Of a DNA stretch of 64,000 bases, positions 36,079-44,772 are shown one piece after another. The stretch is from the NCBI RefSeq assembly GCF_006715395.1, contig NZ_VFNC01000002.1:124001-188000 (forward strand). The letters run 5' to 3'. A program made the translations under genes and the position numbers. How positions within the stretch are numbered: the first letter of the stretch is position 1; each line of letters starts with the position of its first letter. Source of the stretch: Streptomyces sp. SLBN-31. GTDB lineage: Bacteria; Actinomycetota; Actinomycetes; Streptomycetales; Streptomycetaceae. The notes beneath the pieces are model-generated. The model saw only the letters and a program-made list of their open reading frames with translations. It was not told the DNA's origin and searched no databases.

Positions 36079-36416
36079 CGTGTCAGCCCCTTTGTCCGTG
36101 CTCCTCGGGGCGGCGCAGAGTCAGACTGCCGACGGCTCTACGTCATATCTACAGTTTCTGCTGCTGACAGATGGGCGGCAAGTTCTCCACAGCAGGTTGA
36201 ATTTCACCGTTCAACCATGACATTCATCGGTCAACTTGGACGGGTTGTGGTCGGCTATACCCTGCGCTGCAGGGGCAATTGGACAACCGGGGGAGGCTGA
36301 CAGCCTGTCAGCACACGCGCTCTTCCGAGAGGTTCTCGACACCTATGCATGCCACGGCTGCGCGTATCCAGTACTTGCTGAGACACAGCCGGGATGGCCG
36401 GCCAACCACGGCTTTA
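36079..36416. promoter_or_regulatory. Upstream region of the EACC1 locus
   Basis: Gene-free 338 nt. It holds an inverted repeat GGTTGAA / TTCAACC (36195-36216, 8-nt spacer) about 120 nt before EACC1, then GGTCAAC and GGGTTG close by, which could be an operator cluster. Base composition is less GC-rich than the neighbours around 36150-36240. Confidence 0.4.
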
Positions 36417-37208
36417 TCAGCCCGGCTTGACCGCCAGCGTCGCAAAATAGTGCGACATGTATGAAGCGGATGCGTTGGATTGATGCGGCGCTTCCGCAAA
36501 GCCGGTGAGAACGAACCCCGCGGCGAGTTGTCCTCCGATCTGGCCGGTAAGGGTGTGGCTGTACTCAAGAGGGGCCTCCGCGCCGAATTTTGTGGCGCGC
36601 TCCTCGGCGGAGTACTGCGTGACATCGCTGTAGGGCAGTTTGTGCACGACGATCAGCTCGCCGCGCTCGTCGAGCGCCTCGTGGTCGAACAGGTACACGT
36701 CAGGATTGAGGAAGCCCGCGAGCAGACTTCCACGCGGTCGCAGGACCCGGAAGCACTCACGCCACACTGCGGCCAATTCGGGTGCGAACAGATTGGAAAC
36801 CGGATGGAATACGACGTCGAATGTCGCGTCGCCGAAGACGCTGAGGTCGCGCATGTCGCCCAGGACGGTACGCACCTCGAGTCCGTCGCGCTCCGCCACC
36901 ATCTCGTCCTGGCCGAGCTGGCGGGGTGAGTTGTCGAATACGGTGACCCGCGCCCCCGCAGCGGCGAGGATCGGACCCTGCTGGCCGCCGCCGGAGGCCA
37001 GGCACAACACGTCCTTGCCGGTCAGGTCCGCCGGCAGCCAAGAGCGGTCGAGGGGCTCACGCCCGATGAGAACAATCGACCAGTCGCCCGTGCGGGCACG
37101 CTCGACATCCTCAGCACTCACGGGCCTCGACCACTCGTTGCCCTCTTGGACCAACTTGTTCCATGCTGCCCGATTGTGGGCAACCGGATCGACAACACTG
37201 TCGGACAC
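36417..37208 (-). CDS. SAM-dependent methyltransferase (class I)
   Basis: 263 aa from GTG 37208 (TTGGGAG upstream): VSDSVVDPVAHNRAAWNKLV. The nucleotide-binding motif I is VLCLASGGGQQGPILAAAGA, followed by motif II acidic VTVFDNSP and a post-motif GDMRDLSVF. This is the ubiE/COQ5-like small-molecule methyltransferase type; substrate unknown. The frame open to 37277 has no better start. It stands alone, divergent from the MurR/RpiR regulator. Confidence 0.82.
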   Translation of the reverse strand: MSDSVVDPVAHNRAAWNKLVQEGNEWSRPVSAEDVERARTGDWSIVLIGREPLDRSWLPADLTGKDVLCLASGGGQQGPILAAAGARVTVFDNSPRQLGQDEMVAERDGLEVRTVLGDMRDLSVFGDATFDVVFHPVSNLFAPELAAVWRECFRVLRPRGSLLAGFLNPDVYLFDHEALDERGELIVVHKLPYSDVTQYSAEERATKFGAEAPLEYSHTLTGQIGGQLAAGFVLTGFAEAPHQSNASASYMSHYFATLAVKPG

Positions 37209-37667
37209 GTACAACTCCCAACGCGAGCCACGGGGCACCTCTGGCACCGACAGTCCGGTGCCGCCGCTAGAGAACACGATCGCAGGGCGCTACCTCAACG
37301 AAATTAGCGGGCACCGACGTGCCCCGGCTCTCAAAGCTCAGCGCGCGGCGCGCGTGTAAGGGGAGCTGACCGTCTCCGAGGTGAACCGGCGCAGCCGTTG
37401 CCGGCGCCGGGATCCTCTGTCGACGGAGGAGGGGCATGCCATGGACATGTACACCGCACCCGGTCAGCATGGCAGGTCACACCGGACGCGCCGGCAACCC
37501 CCAGCCGGACCTGCCTCACGGAGTCGCCGACAATTACCGCCACTCACGTAACGGGCGGTACATTGGGTACCGTCATCCGTCCCTTTGTATCGTCTCCTGT
37601 ACGGCGAGCCCCCTGTCCGAGGGACACCAGGATGCCGTGACCTGAAGCTTCCGGGGAGGACCGTGTC
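37209..37667. promoter_or_regulatory. Divergent promoter region methyltransferase / murR-type regulator
   Basis: 459 nt without a gene. It contains GGTAC-ATTGG-GTACC (about 37558-37572), a short palindrome that could be an autoregulatory site about 100 nt upstream of the regulator. Short plus-strand frames here are not supported. Confidence 0.35.
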
Positions 37668-38540
37668 ATGAGCGGCACGCTGGCCGATGAGATCCGCAGC
37701 CGCCTGGGTGATCTCAGCCCTGCCGAGCGTAAGGTCGCCCGGGTGCTGCTGGCGGGCTATCCCGCCGCCGTCTTCGAGACGGTGGCGACCATCGCGGAGC
37801 GTGCGGCGGTGTCGACCCCCACCGTTCTGCGCTGTGCCTCCCGCCTCGGCTACCGGGGGTTTCCGGATCTGCAGGCAGCCCTGCGCGAGGAGTTGGACGC
37901 CCGCAACGCCTCCCCCATCACCCTGTACGAGTCCCAAGAGATCGCCCCGAGCGGGGAGCTGGACGAGGCCGGGGACGAGGGGCGGTTGCAGGGTCGTCTG
38001 GCGTTGATCCAGCAGGCCCTGTCGCAGACCTTCCACGAGGTGTCCCCGCACGAGTTCGAGACAGCAGTCGAGCTTCTGAGCGACGCCCGGCGCCGGGTGC
38101 ATCTCGTCGGCGGCCGCTTCACGCATCTGCTGGCGCACTACCTCGGTCTGCATCTCATGCAGATGCGTGATCAGGTGTCCTTCGTTCCCGACCGTGACGT
38201 TGAACGGACATCCGTACTCACTCAGTTGACGCGCCGCGACGTCATGGTCATCTTCGACTACCGTCGATACGAGGCGGAGATGACGGTCGTCGCCGAACTT
38301 GTCCGTGAGCGGGGCGGGAAGGTCGTCGTCTTCACCGATCCCTGGCTCTCCCCCGCATCCGCCCACGCCGACGTCGTGCTCATCAACCAGGTCGCGTCCG
38401 ATTCGCCCTACGACAGTCTCACCCCGACGCTCGCTCTCATCGAGACGTTGGTCTCGGCGGTGCTCGACCTGCTTGGCCCGGACGCGCACCAGCGCATGAA
38501 GGACGGCGAGGACGTCGCCCGCCGAACCGGTCTGCTCTGA
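37668..38540 (+). CDS. MurR/RpiR family transcriptional regulator
   Basis: 290 aa. N-terminal HTH_6 (about 10-80; LSPAERKVARVLLAGYPAAV, VATIAERAAVSTPTVLRCAS) and a C-terminal SIS domain (about 130-270; VHLVGGRFTHLLAHYLGLHL, VMVIFDYRRYEAEM, VVVFTDPWLSPASAHADVVL). Unlike sugar-phosphate sensors of the family, relatives next to cyanophycinase and amino-acid transporter genes probably respond to a cyanophycin breakdown product. ATG 37668 has GGAGG 8 nt upstream. It converges on cyanophycinase, sharing the hairpin at 38580-38614. Confidence 0.88.
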   Translation: MSGTLADEIRSRLGDLSPAERKVARVLLAGYPAAVFETVATIAERAAVSTPTVLRCASRLGYRGFPDLQAALREELDARNASPITLYESQEIAPSGELDEAGDEGRLQGRLALIQQALSQTFHEVSPHEFETAVELLSDARRRVHLVGGRFTHLLAHYLGLHLMQMRDQVSFVPDRDVERTSVLTQLTRRDVMVIFDYRRYEAEMTVVAELVRERGGKVVVFTDPWLSPASAHADVVLINQVASDSPYDSLTPTLALIETLVSAVLDLLGPDAHQRMKDGEDVARRTGLL

Positions 38541-38579
38541 GGGGACGTTGGGCTCGCCTGTGTGCGGAATGTCAGCGCG

Positions 38580-38614
38580 AGGGACGTCGCTTTCGTCAAG
38601 AACACGACGTCCCT
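38580..38614. terminator. Bidirectional terminator regulator / cyanophycinase
   Basis: Perfect 10-bp arms AGGGACGTCG / CGACGTCCCT with a 15-nt loop between the convergent regulator and cyanophycinase genes. Confidence 0.65.
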
Positions 38615-38633
38615 GGTCATGCGCTCGGGACCG

Positions 38634-39923
38634 TCAGCGTGGGGCGATCGAGATGCGCAGGCCGACGAGCGTGTCGGCAGTGCTGCCATCGCCGCTCCAG
38701 GCAGCGAAGGAGTCGGGCTTGGTGAAAGTGACGTCGAAGCGCGGGCGGGATTCGAAGGTGGAAGCGGTCGCGCTGTTCTGGACGCCGGACTGAGCGAGCG
38801 CACGCGCTGTCCGGCGGAAGGAGTAGGCGCTTCCGCCGGAGTTGGCGACGGAGTGGAAGACGTCCGTGTTCGCGGGCACGGGAGCCGCGTCGGCGGCGGT
38901 CAGACGCTGCTTGCCGGTGGCGGGGCGCACTCGCCACGTGCGGGCGTCGTAGCGGTCGTGATCGGTGAGGTAGGAGTAGCGCGCACCGCGCAGGCTCCAT
39001 CCGGTGAATGACGTGATGGCGCGGACGTGGCGCAGGTCAAGGATGGCGGCACCGTTGGGACCGAGGACGGTGAGCTGTTCGTGCGTGCTGCCCGGGTGGT
39101 CGACGACGAGCGCGGTGTTCTCGTCGAGGGCGTAGACACGGTCGTGTCCGGTGTCGGCGGCCAAGCGGTAGGCGCGCCCCTCTCGTCCGTACACACCGGT
39201 GTGGGTGTCGATGGGGGCCGAGCGCAGGAAGCCGAAACCTCCCCGGGGGATGTATCCCAGGCGGGTGGGGTCTTCGAAGTAGCCGGGAGCGCTGCCGTCG
39301 CGCAGTCCTTCGTAGGATTCGCCACCGCTGACCATGTCGGGTCCGGAGGCGATCTGGGCGCCCGCGGAGGATCCGGCGATGACAGCGCCGTGGGCCAGCT
39401 TGGCGCGGATGGCGGCCAGGACCTTGGAGTCCTTCTGCCGAGGCCCACGCAACAGGGTCTGGACGTAGCGGTACTGGTCGCCGCCGCCGAAGAAGAAGCC
39501 GGTCATGGAGTTGACCTGGGCGACGACGGCGTCGGAGTCGGCGTTGGCCACATGGTCGAGGTCGACGGGGATCCACTGGGCGTCCGCCGCACCGTGCTTC
39601 TTGAACAGTGCGGAGTAGTAGGCGCCGTTGCAGGCGGAGTTGCTGCACCGGTCGGGGTCGGCGGCGTCGAGGTCCTGACTTTCGGGAACGGAGGCCGCGG
39701 TGATGACGCCGATGCGCGCGCCGGCGCCACCGGCACGGTCGATGATCTCGCCGTACACCTCGGTGTTGTCGTCCTTGAGGGCGCCGCCGACCAGGACGAG
39801 TGAGCCGTCGTGGCCGGCAGGTCTTTCACCGCCGGCGTGTGCGACAGGGGCGGTGGCGAGGAGGGTGAGGACGAGGCTGCCGACGAAGGCGGCACGGTGC
39901 GTGAGGCCGCGGGGTGCGCGCAT
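38634..39923 (-). CDS. Secreted cyanophycinase (peptidase S51)
   Basis: 429 aa with a Sec signal peptide (about 8-30, LTLLATAPVAHA). S51 fold motifs: LVLVGGALKDDN, IGVITAAS, FFFGGGDQ (Gln150) and the nucleophile GSSAGA (Ser186). Cyanophycinases cut cyanophycin (multi-L-Arg-poly-Asp) to beta-Asp-Arg dipeptides; secretion implies scavenging of external polymer. The C-terminal 130 residues extend beyond the classic enzyme, as in extracellular forms. ATG 39923 has GGAGAG upstream. The downstream dipeptide pathway (transporter and M20 peptidase, 40.0-43.9 kb) is broken, but this gene is intact. Confidence 0.88.
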   Translation of the reverse strand: MRAPRGLTHRAAFVGSLVLTLLATAPVAHAGGERPAGHDGSLVLVGGALKDDNTEVYGEIIDRAGGAGARIGVITAASVPESQDLDAADPDRCSNSACNGAYYSALFKKHGAADAQWIPVDLDHVANADSDAVVAQVNSMTGFFFGGGDQYRYVQTLLRGPRQKDSKVLAAIRAKLAHGAVIAGSSAGAQIASGPDMVSGGESYEGLRDGSAPGYFEDPTRLGYIPRGGFGFLRSAPIDTHTGVYGREGRAYRLAADTGHDRVYALDENTALVVDHPGSTHEQLTVLGPNGAAILDLRHVRAITSFTGWSLRGARYSYLTDHDRYDARTWRVRPATGKQRLTAADAAPVPANTDVFHSVANSGGSAYSFRRTARALAQSGVQNSATASTFESRPRFDVTFTKPDSFAAWSGDGSTADTLVGLRISIAPR

Positions 39924-40040
39924 GGTCTCTCCAGTCGTGAGAGGTGGATGGAGGGCATGGGGCTGCCCGCCCGCGCCTGCGGGATCGGCCGGCGCGGCAG
40001 GTGACGGAAGCGGGTGAGAGTCCTGGCCAGGAGCAGTGGA

Positions 40041-41261
40041 TCAGGGGGAGACGTCGGGCGTGTGGCCGAGCCCGGCGACGAGAGCGGCGAGGAGGGCGAT
40101 GCGCTGAGGGACGCTGGTGGTGTCGAGCCATTCCTGGGGGGTGTGGTCGGCTCCGCCGATGGGGCCCAGCCCGTCCAGGGTCGGCACGCCGGTGCCTGCG
40201 ATCAGGTTGGCGTCGCCGACTCCGCCGGTGGTGGTGGCCGCCAGGCTCAGTCCGATGGTCCGGGCCGCGAGTTGTGCCGTGTCGAGCATGTGGCGGGAGG
40301 CACCGGTGACCTCCATCGGCGGGCACAGGTCGAGCTGGTGGACGGTGATGCTGGTGCCGGGGACCGCGGGACGGCCGGCCGCCTCCTGGATGGCGCGTTC
40401 GACGCGTTGGACGTCGGCGATGGTGGCGGCGCGGACCTCCACGCGCAGCTCGGCGCCGGCGCAGACGATGTTGGCGCGGCTGCCGCCCCTGATGGTTCCG
40501 ACGTTGACGGTGACGTCGTCCCAGTGGCCGTTGAGGGCTTGCAGGTCGACGATGAGGTGGGCGGCCGCGAGTGCGGCGTTGGCGCCGCGCTCGGGTTCGA
40601 TGCCGGCGTGAGCGGCCTTGCCGGTGACGATGATGCGGAAGTCCGCGACGCCTTTGCGGCCGATGACGAGATCGCCGTGCTCGCGGGCGCATTCCAGGCC
40701 GAGGGCGTAGTGCATGCCGCGGGCGGTGCGCTCGATGAGGGGGCGGCTGGCGGGAGAGCCGATCTCCTCGTCGGGAGTGGCGAGAAGGACCAGCTCGTCA
40801 TAGGCGGTTCACCGGTGCTCGTCGAGGATCTCCAGTGCGGTCAGGCCGGCGAGCAGGCCGCCCTTGTCGTCGCTGACGCCGGGGCCGTGGGCGAGGGACC
40901 CCTGGAGCGTGAACGGCCGTGCGAGAGCGGTGCCGCGGTCGAAGACGGTGTCCATGTGCCCGGCCAGGAGAATCCTGCGGCCGCCATCCGCGGCCGGCAG
41001 GGTGCCCTTCTTGCGCGCGACCAGAGCGTCGCCGGCCTGGTACGAGCCGTCGGCGGGGAAGTGCACGCGTTCGACGGTGAACCCCGTCCGTCGCAGGCGC
41101 CGTTGCACCCAGTCGGCGACCTGGTTGACGCCGTCGGGATCGTACGATCCGGAGTCGATGGCGACTAGTTCTCTGAGGTCTTGCAGGTATCGGGAGCGAC
41201 GGGACAGGGCCAGGTCGAGCAGGTCTGCGGCGAGTTCCTGCTGGCTCGTCGGCGCGCTCAC
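40041..41261 (-). pseudogene. M20 family peptidase with in-frame TGA
   Basis: 406-codon M20 metallopeptidase (ArgE/DapE/carboxypeptidase G2 type). N-terminal part: VAIDSGSYDPDG, LLAGHMDTVFDRG (first zinc ligand) and GPGVSDDKGG (bridging Asp). C-terminal part: AYDELVLLATPDEEIGSP, dimerisation domain and GIGGADHTPQEW-type His. Codon 151 (40811-40809) is TGA, in the sequence DEHR-stop-TAYDEL, with the frame otherwise unbroken; TGG (Trp) is the simplest ancestor. GTG 41261 overlaps the ATPase stop. Probable role when intact: hydrolysis of imported beta-aspartyl dipeptides. Confidence 0.8.
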
Positions 41262-42022
41262 AGGACCTTGGACAGGAAGGCGCGGGTGCGTTCCTGGGTC
41301 GGTTCGACGAGGACCTGGCCGGGGTGACCGGCTTCGACGACGACGCCCTCGTCCATGAAGACGGCGGTGTCGCCGACTTCCCGGGCGAAGCCGATCTCGT
41401 GGGTGACGACGACCATCGTCATGCCGTCGGCGGCCAGTCGGCGCATGACGTCCAGGACGTCGCCGACGAGTTCGGGGTCGAGAGCCGAGGTCGGTTCGTC
41501 GAAGAGCATGAGCTTGGGTTTCATGGCGAGAGCGCGCGCGATGGCGACGCGCTGCTGCTGGCCCCCGGAGAGCTGGGCGGGGTAGTGGTGGCCGCGGTCC
41601 GCTAGGCCGACCTGCGCGAGGAGTTGCTGCGCGAGGTCGCGGGCCTGGCTCTTGGGAACGGCCCCGACCTTGACGGGCGCCTCGATGACGTTCTCCAGGG
41701 CCGTCATATGGGGGAAGAGGTTGAATCGCTGGAAGACCATGCCGATGTCCCGGCGGCGCTGGGCTACCTTCCGCTCGCGCAGCTCGTGCAGCTTGGTGCC
41801 GTGCTGGCGGAGGCCGACGAGGTCGCCGTCGACGGTGAGCCGGCCGCCGTCGACCTTCTCCAGGTGGTTGATGCAGCGCAGGAACGTGGACTTCCCCTAG
41901 CCTGAGGGCCCCAGCAGACAGCACACCTGCCCGCGCTCGACGGTGAGGTCGATGCCTTTGAGCACCTCGAGCTTGCCGAAGCGCTTGCGCACCCCTTCGG
42001 CCCGGACCATGGCAGTGGTCAT
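41258..42022 (-). pseudogene. Polar amino-acid ABC transporter ATPase with TAG in Walker A
   Basis: 254-codon GlnQ-type ATPase, MTTAMVRAEGVRKRFGKLEV at the start. Codon 42 (41899-41897) is TAG inside the Walker A loop, which reads GPSG-stop-GKSTF; one substitution from TCG (Ser) would restore GPSGSGKST. Downstream the protein is complete: Q-loop [26 protein letters not shown] signature, Walker [14 protein letters not shown] and VVVTHEIGF. It overlaps the permease (ATGA) and M20 (GTGA) genes. A product starting after the stop would lack the P-loop and could not bind ATP normally. Confidence 0.85.
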
Positions 42023-42980
42023 CGGCCGTCCTCCTTGTTCTTCTTTCCGATCAGGCCGGCGGCACCGCCGAGCATCCGCTGGAGCGGCGAGGTGTGGCCG
42101 TCGCGGCCGGTGCCACGCCCGTAGCGGCGCTCCAGCCAGGCCTGGGGGATGCTGAGCACGCTCACCAGCGCCAGGTACCACAGGCTGGCCACGACGAGCA
42201 TGGGGATGACCTGGTAGTTCTGGGCGTACACGTCCTGGATGTTGGACATCAGGTCGTGGGCGGAGATGACCGAGACGAGAGCGGTCATTTTCAGCATGTT
42301 GATGGTCTCGTTGCCCATCGGGGGGATGATGACCCGCATCGCCTGGGGAAGGACGATCCTGCGCATGGTCAGCGCCGGGCGCATGCCGAGTGAGTGGGCG
42401 GCCTCGGTCTGGCCGGGGTCGACGGACTGGATACCGGCGCGGACGATCTCGGAGGCATAGGCGGCCTCGTTCAGTCCGAGGGCGAGCAGGGCGGCGACGG
42501 CCGGGGTGAGCAGGGCGTTGGTCTCGGTCTGGAAGAACGTGATGTCGGTGAAGGGGACGCCGATCTTCACGTACTTGTAGGGGGCTGCGGCGTATCCCCA
42601 GAAGATGATCTGTACGAGGAGGGGGTGCCGCGGAAGACCCAGACGAAGGCGGTGGCGATGCCGTACAGGACGGGGCTGGCCGACAGCCTCATGACGGCGA
42701 TCAGGGTGCCCAGCCCCAGGCCGAGGGTCATGGCGGCGGCGGTCAGCCAGAGGGTGGTGCCCAGGCCGTCGAAGACGAGGTGGGCGAAGAGGTGGTCGCC
42801 GACGATGTCCCAGTGCAGGTTGTCGTTCTTGGCGAGTGAGCCGATGAGTCCGGCGAGCGCCGTCAGGCTGATCACCGCGGCGATCCAGCGCCCGTAGTTG
42901 CGCACCGGGACTATTTCGGGTTCCTGATCGCCGGGATGACGGGCAGGTGGGGCGGCGAGCATGTACTTGGTGTCGATCAT
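42019..42980 (-). pseudogene. Polar amino-acid ABC transporter permease, frameshifted
   Basis: HisM/GlnP-type permease starting MIDTKYMLAAPPARHPG at 42980, 3 nt after the binding-protein stop. After VWVFRGTP the frame breaks in a run of five G on the plus strand (42621-42625); adding one base restores LLVQIIFWGYAA and the rest (YVKIGVPFTDITFF, EAAYASEIVRAGIQSVDPGQ, the EAA loop, PQAMRVIIPPMGN). Total length, 962 nt, is one short of a multiple of three, in agreement with a single-base loss. Predicted five transmembrane helices across both parts. Confidence 0.82.
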
Positions 42981-42982
42981 CG

Positions 42983-43929
42983 CTAGTCGACCGCCGCGTT
43001 CTTGGTGGCTGCCTTCGTGGCGATGGACGCCACGCCGTACTTGTCGTAGATCTTCTTGACGGTGCCGTCGTCGATCAGTGCCTGCAGTGCCTTCTGGATG
43101 GCGTCGGTCAGTGCGGGCAACTGCTTGCTGACGGCGATGCCGTTGGGCGAGGCGTTGTAACCTCCGGGCGCGGTGGGGTCCTCGACGAGGTCGAATGCCT
43201 TGCCGCCGTCGGCGGTCTTGGCGACCCAGCCGGCCGCGGGCTTGGTCAGGACTTGTGCGGCCACCTTGCCGGAACGCAGGGCGAGTTGGGCGTCGGAGTC
43301 CTTGGGGTAGGTCTGGATGTCGATCTTCCCCTTGCCCGCGGCGGAGCAGTCGGCCTGGTGGTTCTTGAGCAGGTCGAGCTGGTTGGTGGCCTTCTGCACC
43401 GCGACCTTCTGCCCGCACAGCGTGTCGAGGTTGGTGATCCTGCGGGGGTTGCCGTCGGCGACGAGGATGCCCGAGCCGGACTGGGAGTAGTCGACGAAGT
43501 CGACGACCTGCTGGCGCTGCTTGTTGTCGGTGATGGCCGACAGCGCGGCGTCGAACTTGCCGGCCTGGATGGCCGGGACGATCCCGTCGAACTTCTGCGG
43601 CGTGAAGGCGAAGGTCACGCCCAGCTTGCCACCGAGCGCCTGCCCCAGGTCGTAGTCCAGGCCGGTCAGTCCGCTCTCGCCCTCCTTCACGAACATCTCG
43701 AAGGGCGGATAGGGAACGTCGCCACCCGGACCTTCCCGGCCTTCTTGATCTGGCCGAGGAGCTTGTCGCGCAGGGCCTGGTCCGTGGTGATCTCCACTCC
43801 GGCGACCACGGACTTCCCGTTCACTGCGGGCGTGGTGTCGTCGCCGTTGTCTTGGCAGGCGGAGAGCGCGGTGAGAGCCAGGGCTGTGGTGGCGGCAGCC
43901 GCCATGCGCCGAGCGAGACGAGCGTTCAC
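42983..43929 (-). pseudogene. Amino-acid ABC transporter substrate-binding lipoprotein, frameshifted
   Basis: Family-3 periplasmic binding protein. GTG 43929 starts a lipoprotein signal with lipobox LSAC (TALALTALSACQDNG). After AGKVRVAT the frame is lost at about 43711-43722; the other frame continues VPYPPFEMFVKEG, FDAALSAITDN, VAVQKATNQLDLL, and GVASIATKAATKN to the end. The span of 947 nt is one base short of a multiple of three. PYPPFEMF is the usual ligand-site start for polar amino-acid binders. First gene of the operon with permease, ATPase and M20 peptidase. Confidence 0.82.
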
Positions 43930-44772
43930 CGTGGTGGACCTCTCGGGGATCTCTGCCGACGAACACCTGCCGTCGGCACAGCAGGGAAGTTACAGAAGGA
44001 ACAGATGTATGACTAGATGTATCGCGCGTTACTTTCGCGCAGCACCGCCACCGACGGCCTGCCCGGCCTGGTCAGCCACGGTTTGCCGGGGTTTTCGCCC
44101 CTCCAGAGCCAGCTATAGGCCGGAGAAGCGTCATACATCTTCCGACCATCTCAATGGTTTTGTATCTTCCGCTACCGCACCTGAAGCCTCTCGCGCTCCA
44201 GCCCGACGACGCCCCCATTGCCGCCCGGCCAGACACCGCATCACCAACCCCTGGGGCGTCCTCGTGGCGTACCGTCACGCCCGCAACGCCCTCTACGCCG
44301 GCATCGCCTGTGCACCCTGCCCCTGCCCTGCTCCAGACCGCACATCACCCCGCCCAGGCCGCCACCAACCGGATCCGACTCGGCAGCACTCCCGATGTCA
44401 GCCAACCCTCCTGAAAGAACGGGCCCGCAAGTGAGGTCCTCCCGGGCTCGGCACCCACCTCCGACAGCAAGACACCCGAGTGCGACACCGTCATGACCCT
44501 CACAGCGTCAACTCATGCACGACGCGAACCCTCAGTTCCGCGAGCGTCGCAGCGAACAACAGCGGCATTGCGCGCATGACATCGCGCATCCGGCAGGCAA
44601 GACGGGCAGTGCGAGCATTCGTCTGCGCGTGGGCGGCGCTCTACCCCCTTAGGGGTAATCGCACTCGGCCGACCGCGTGTTCATTCAACAGGGGGCACGC
44701 CCGAGACCTAGCCCTCCGTCAGAATGGCGACGCCTGCACCATAACCTTTCTCCGACTGAAAATGGGCACGAC
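43930..44772. promoter_or_regulatory. Long intergenic region with AGATGTAT repeats
   Basis: 840 nt without a supported gene. AGATGTAT occurs twice in direct repeat 12 nt apart (44003-44010, 44015-44022) and once inverted as ATACATCT (44133-44140), with a GTATCT near 44162. They lie 75-210 nt upstream of the ABC binding-protein gene and are candidates for the binding sites of its regulator. The part 44200-44770 must hold the ctaD promoter; nothing else is seen. Confidence 0.4.

Noticed and set aside
40809..40811. Possible selenocysteine codon in the M20 peptidase
   Set aside because: No SECIS-like element noticed and M20 enzymes are not selenoproteins; other genes of the same operon are also mutated, so a nonsense mutation is simpler.
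44154..44496. Overlapping plus-strand ORFs between the ABC remnant and ctaD
   Set aside because: Short, mutually overlapping, Pro/His/Arg-rich, with no ribosome binding site; treated as non-coding.
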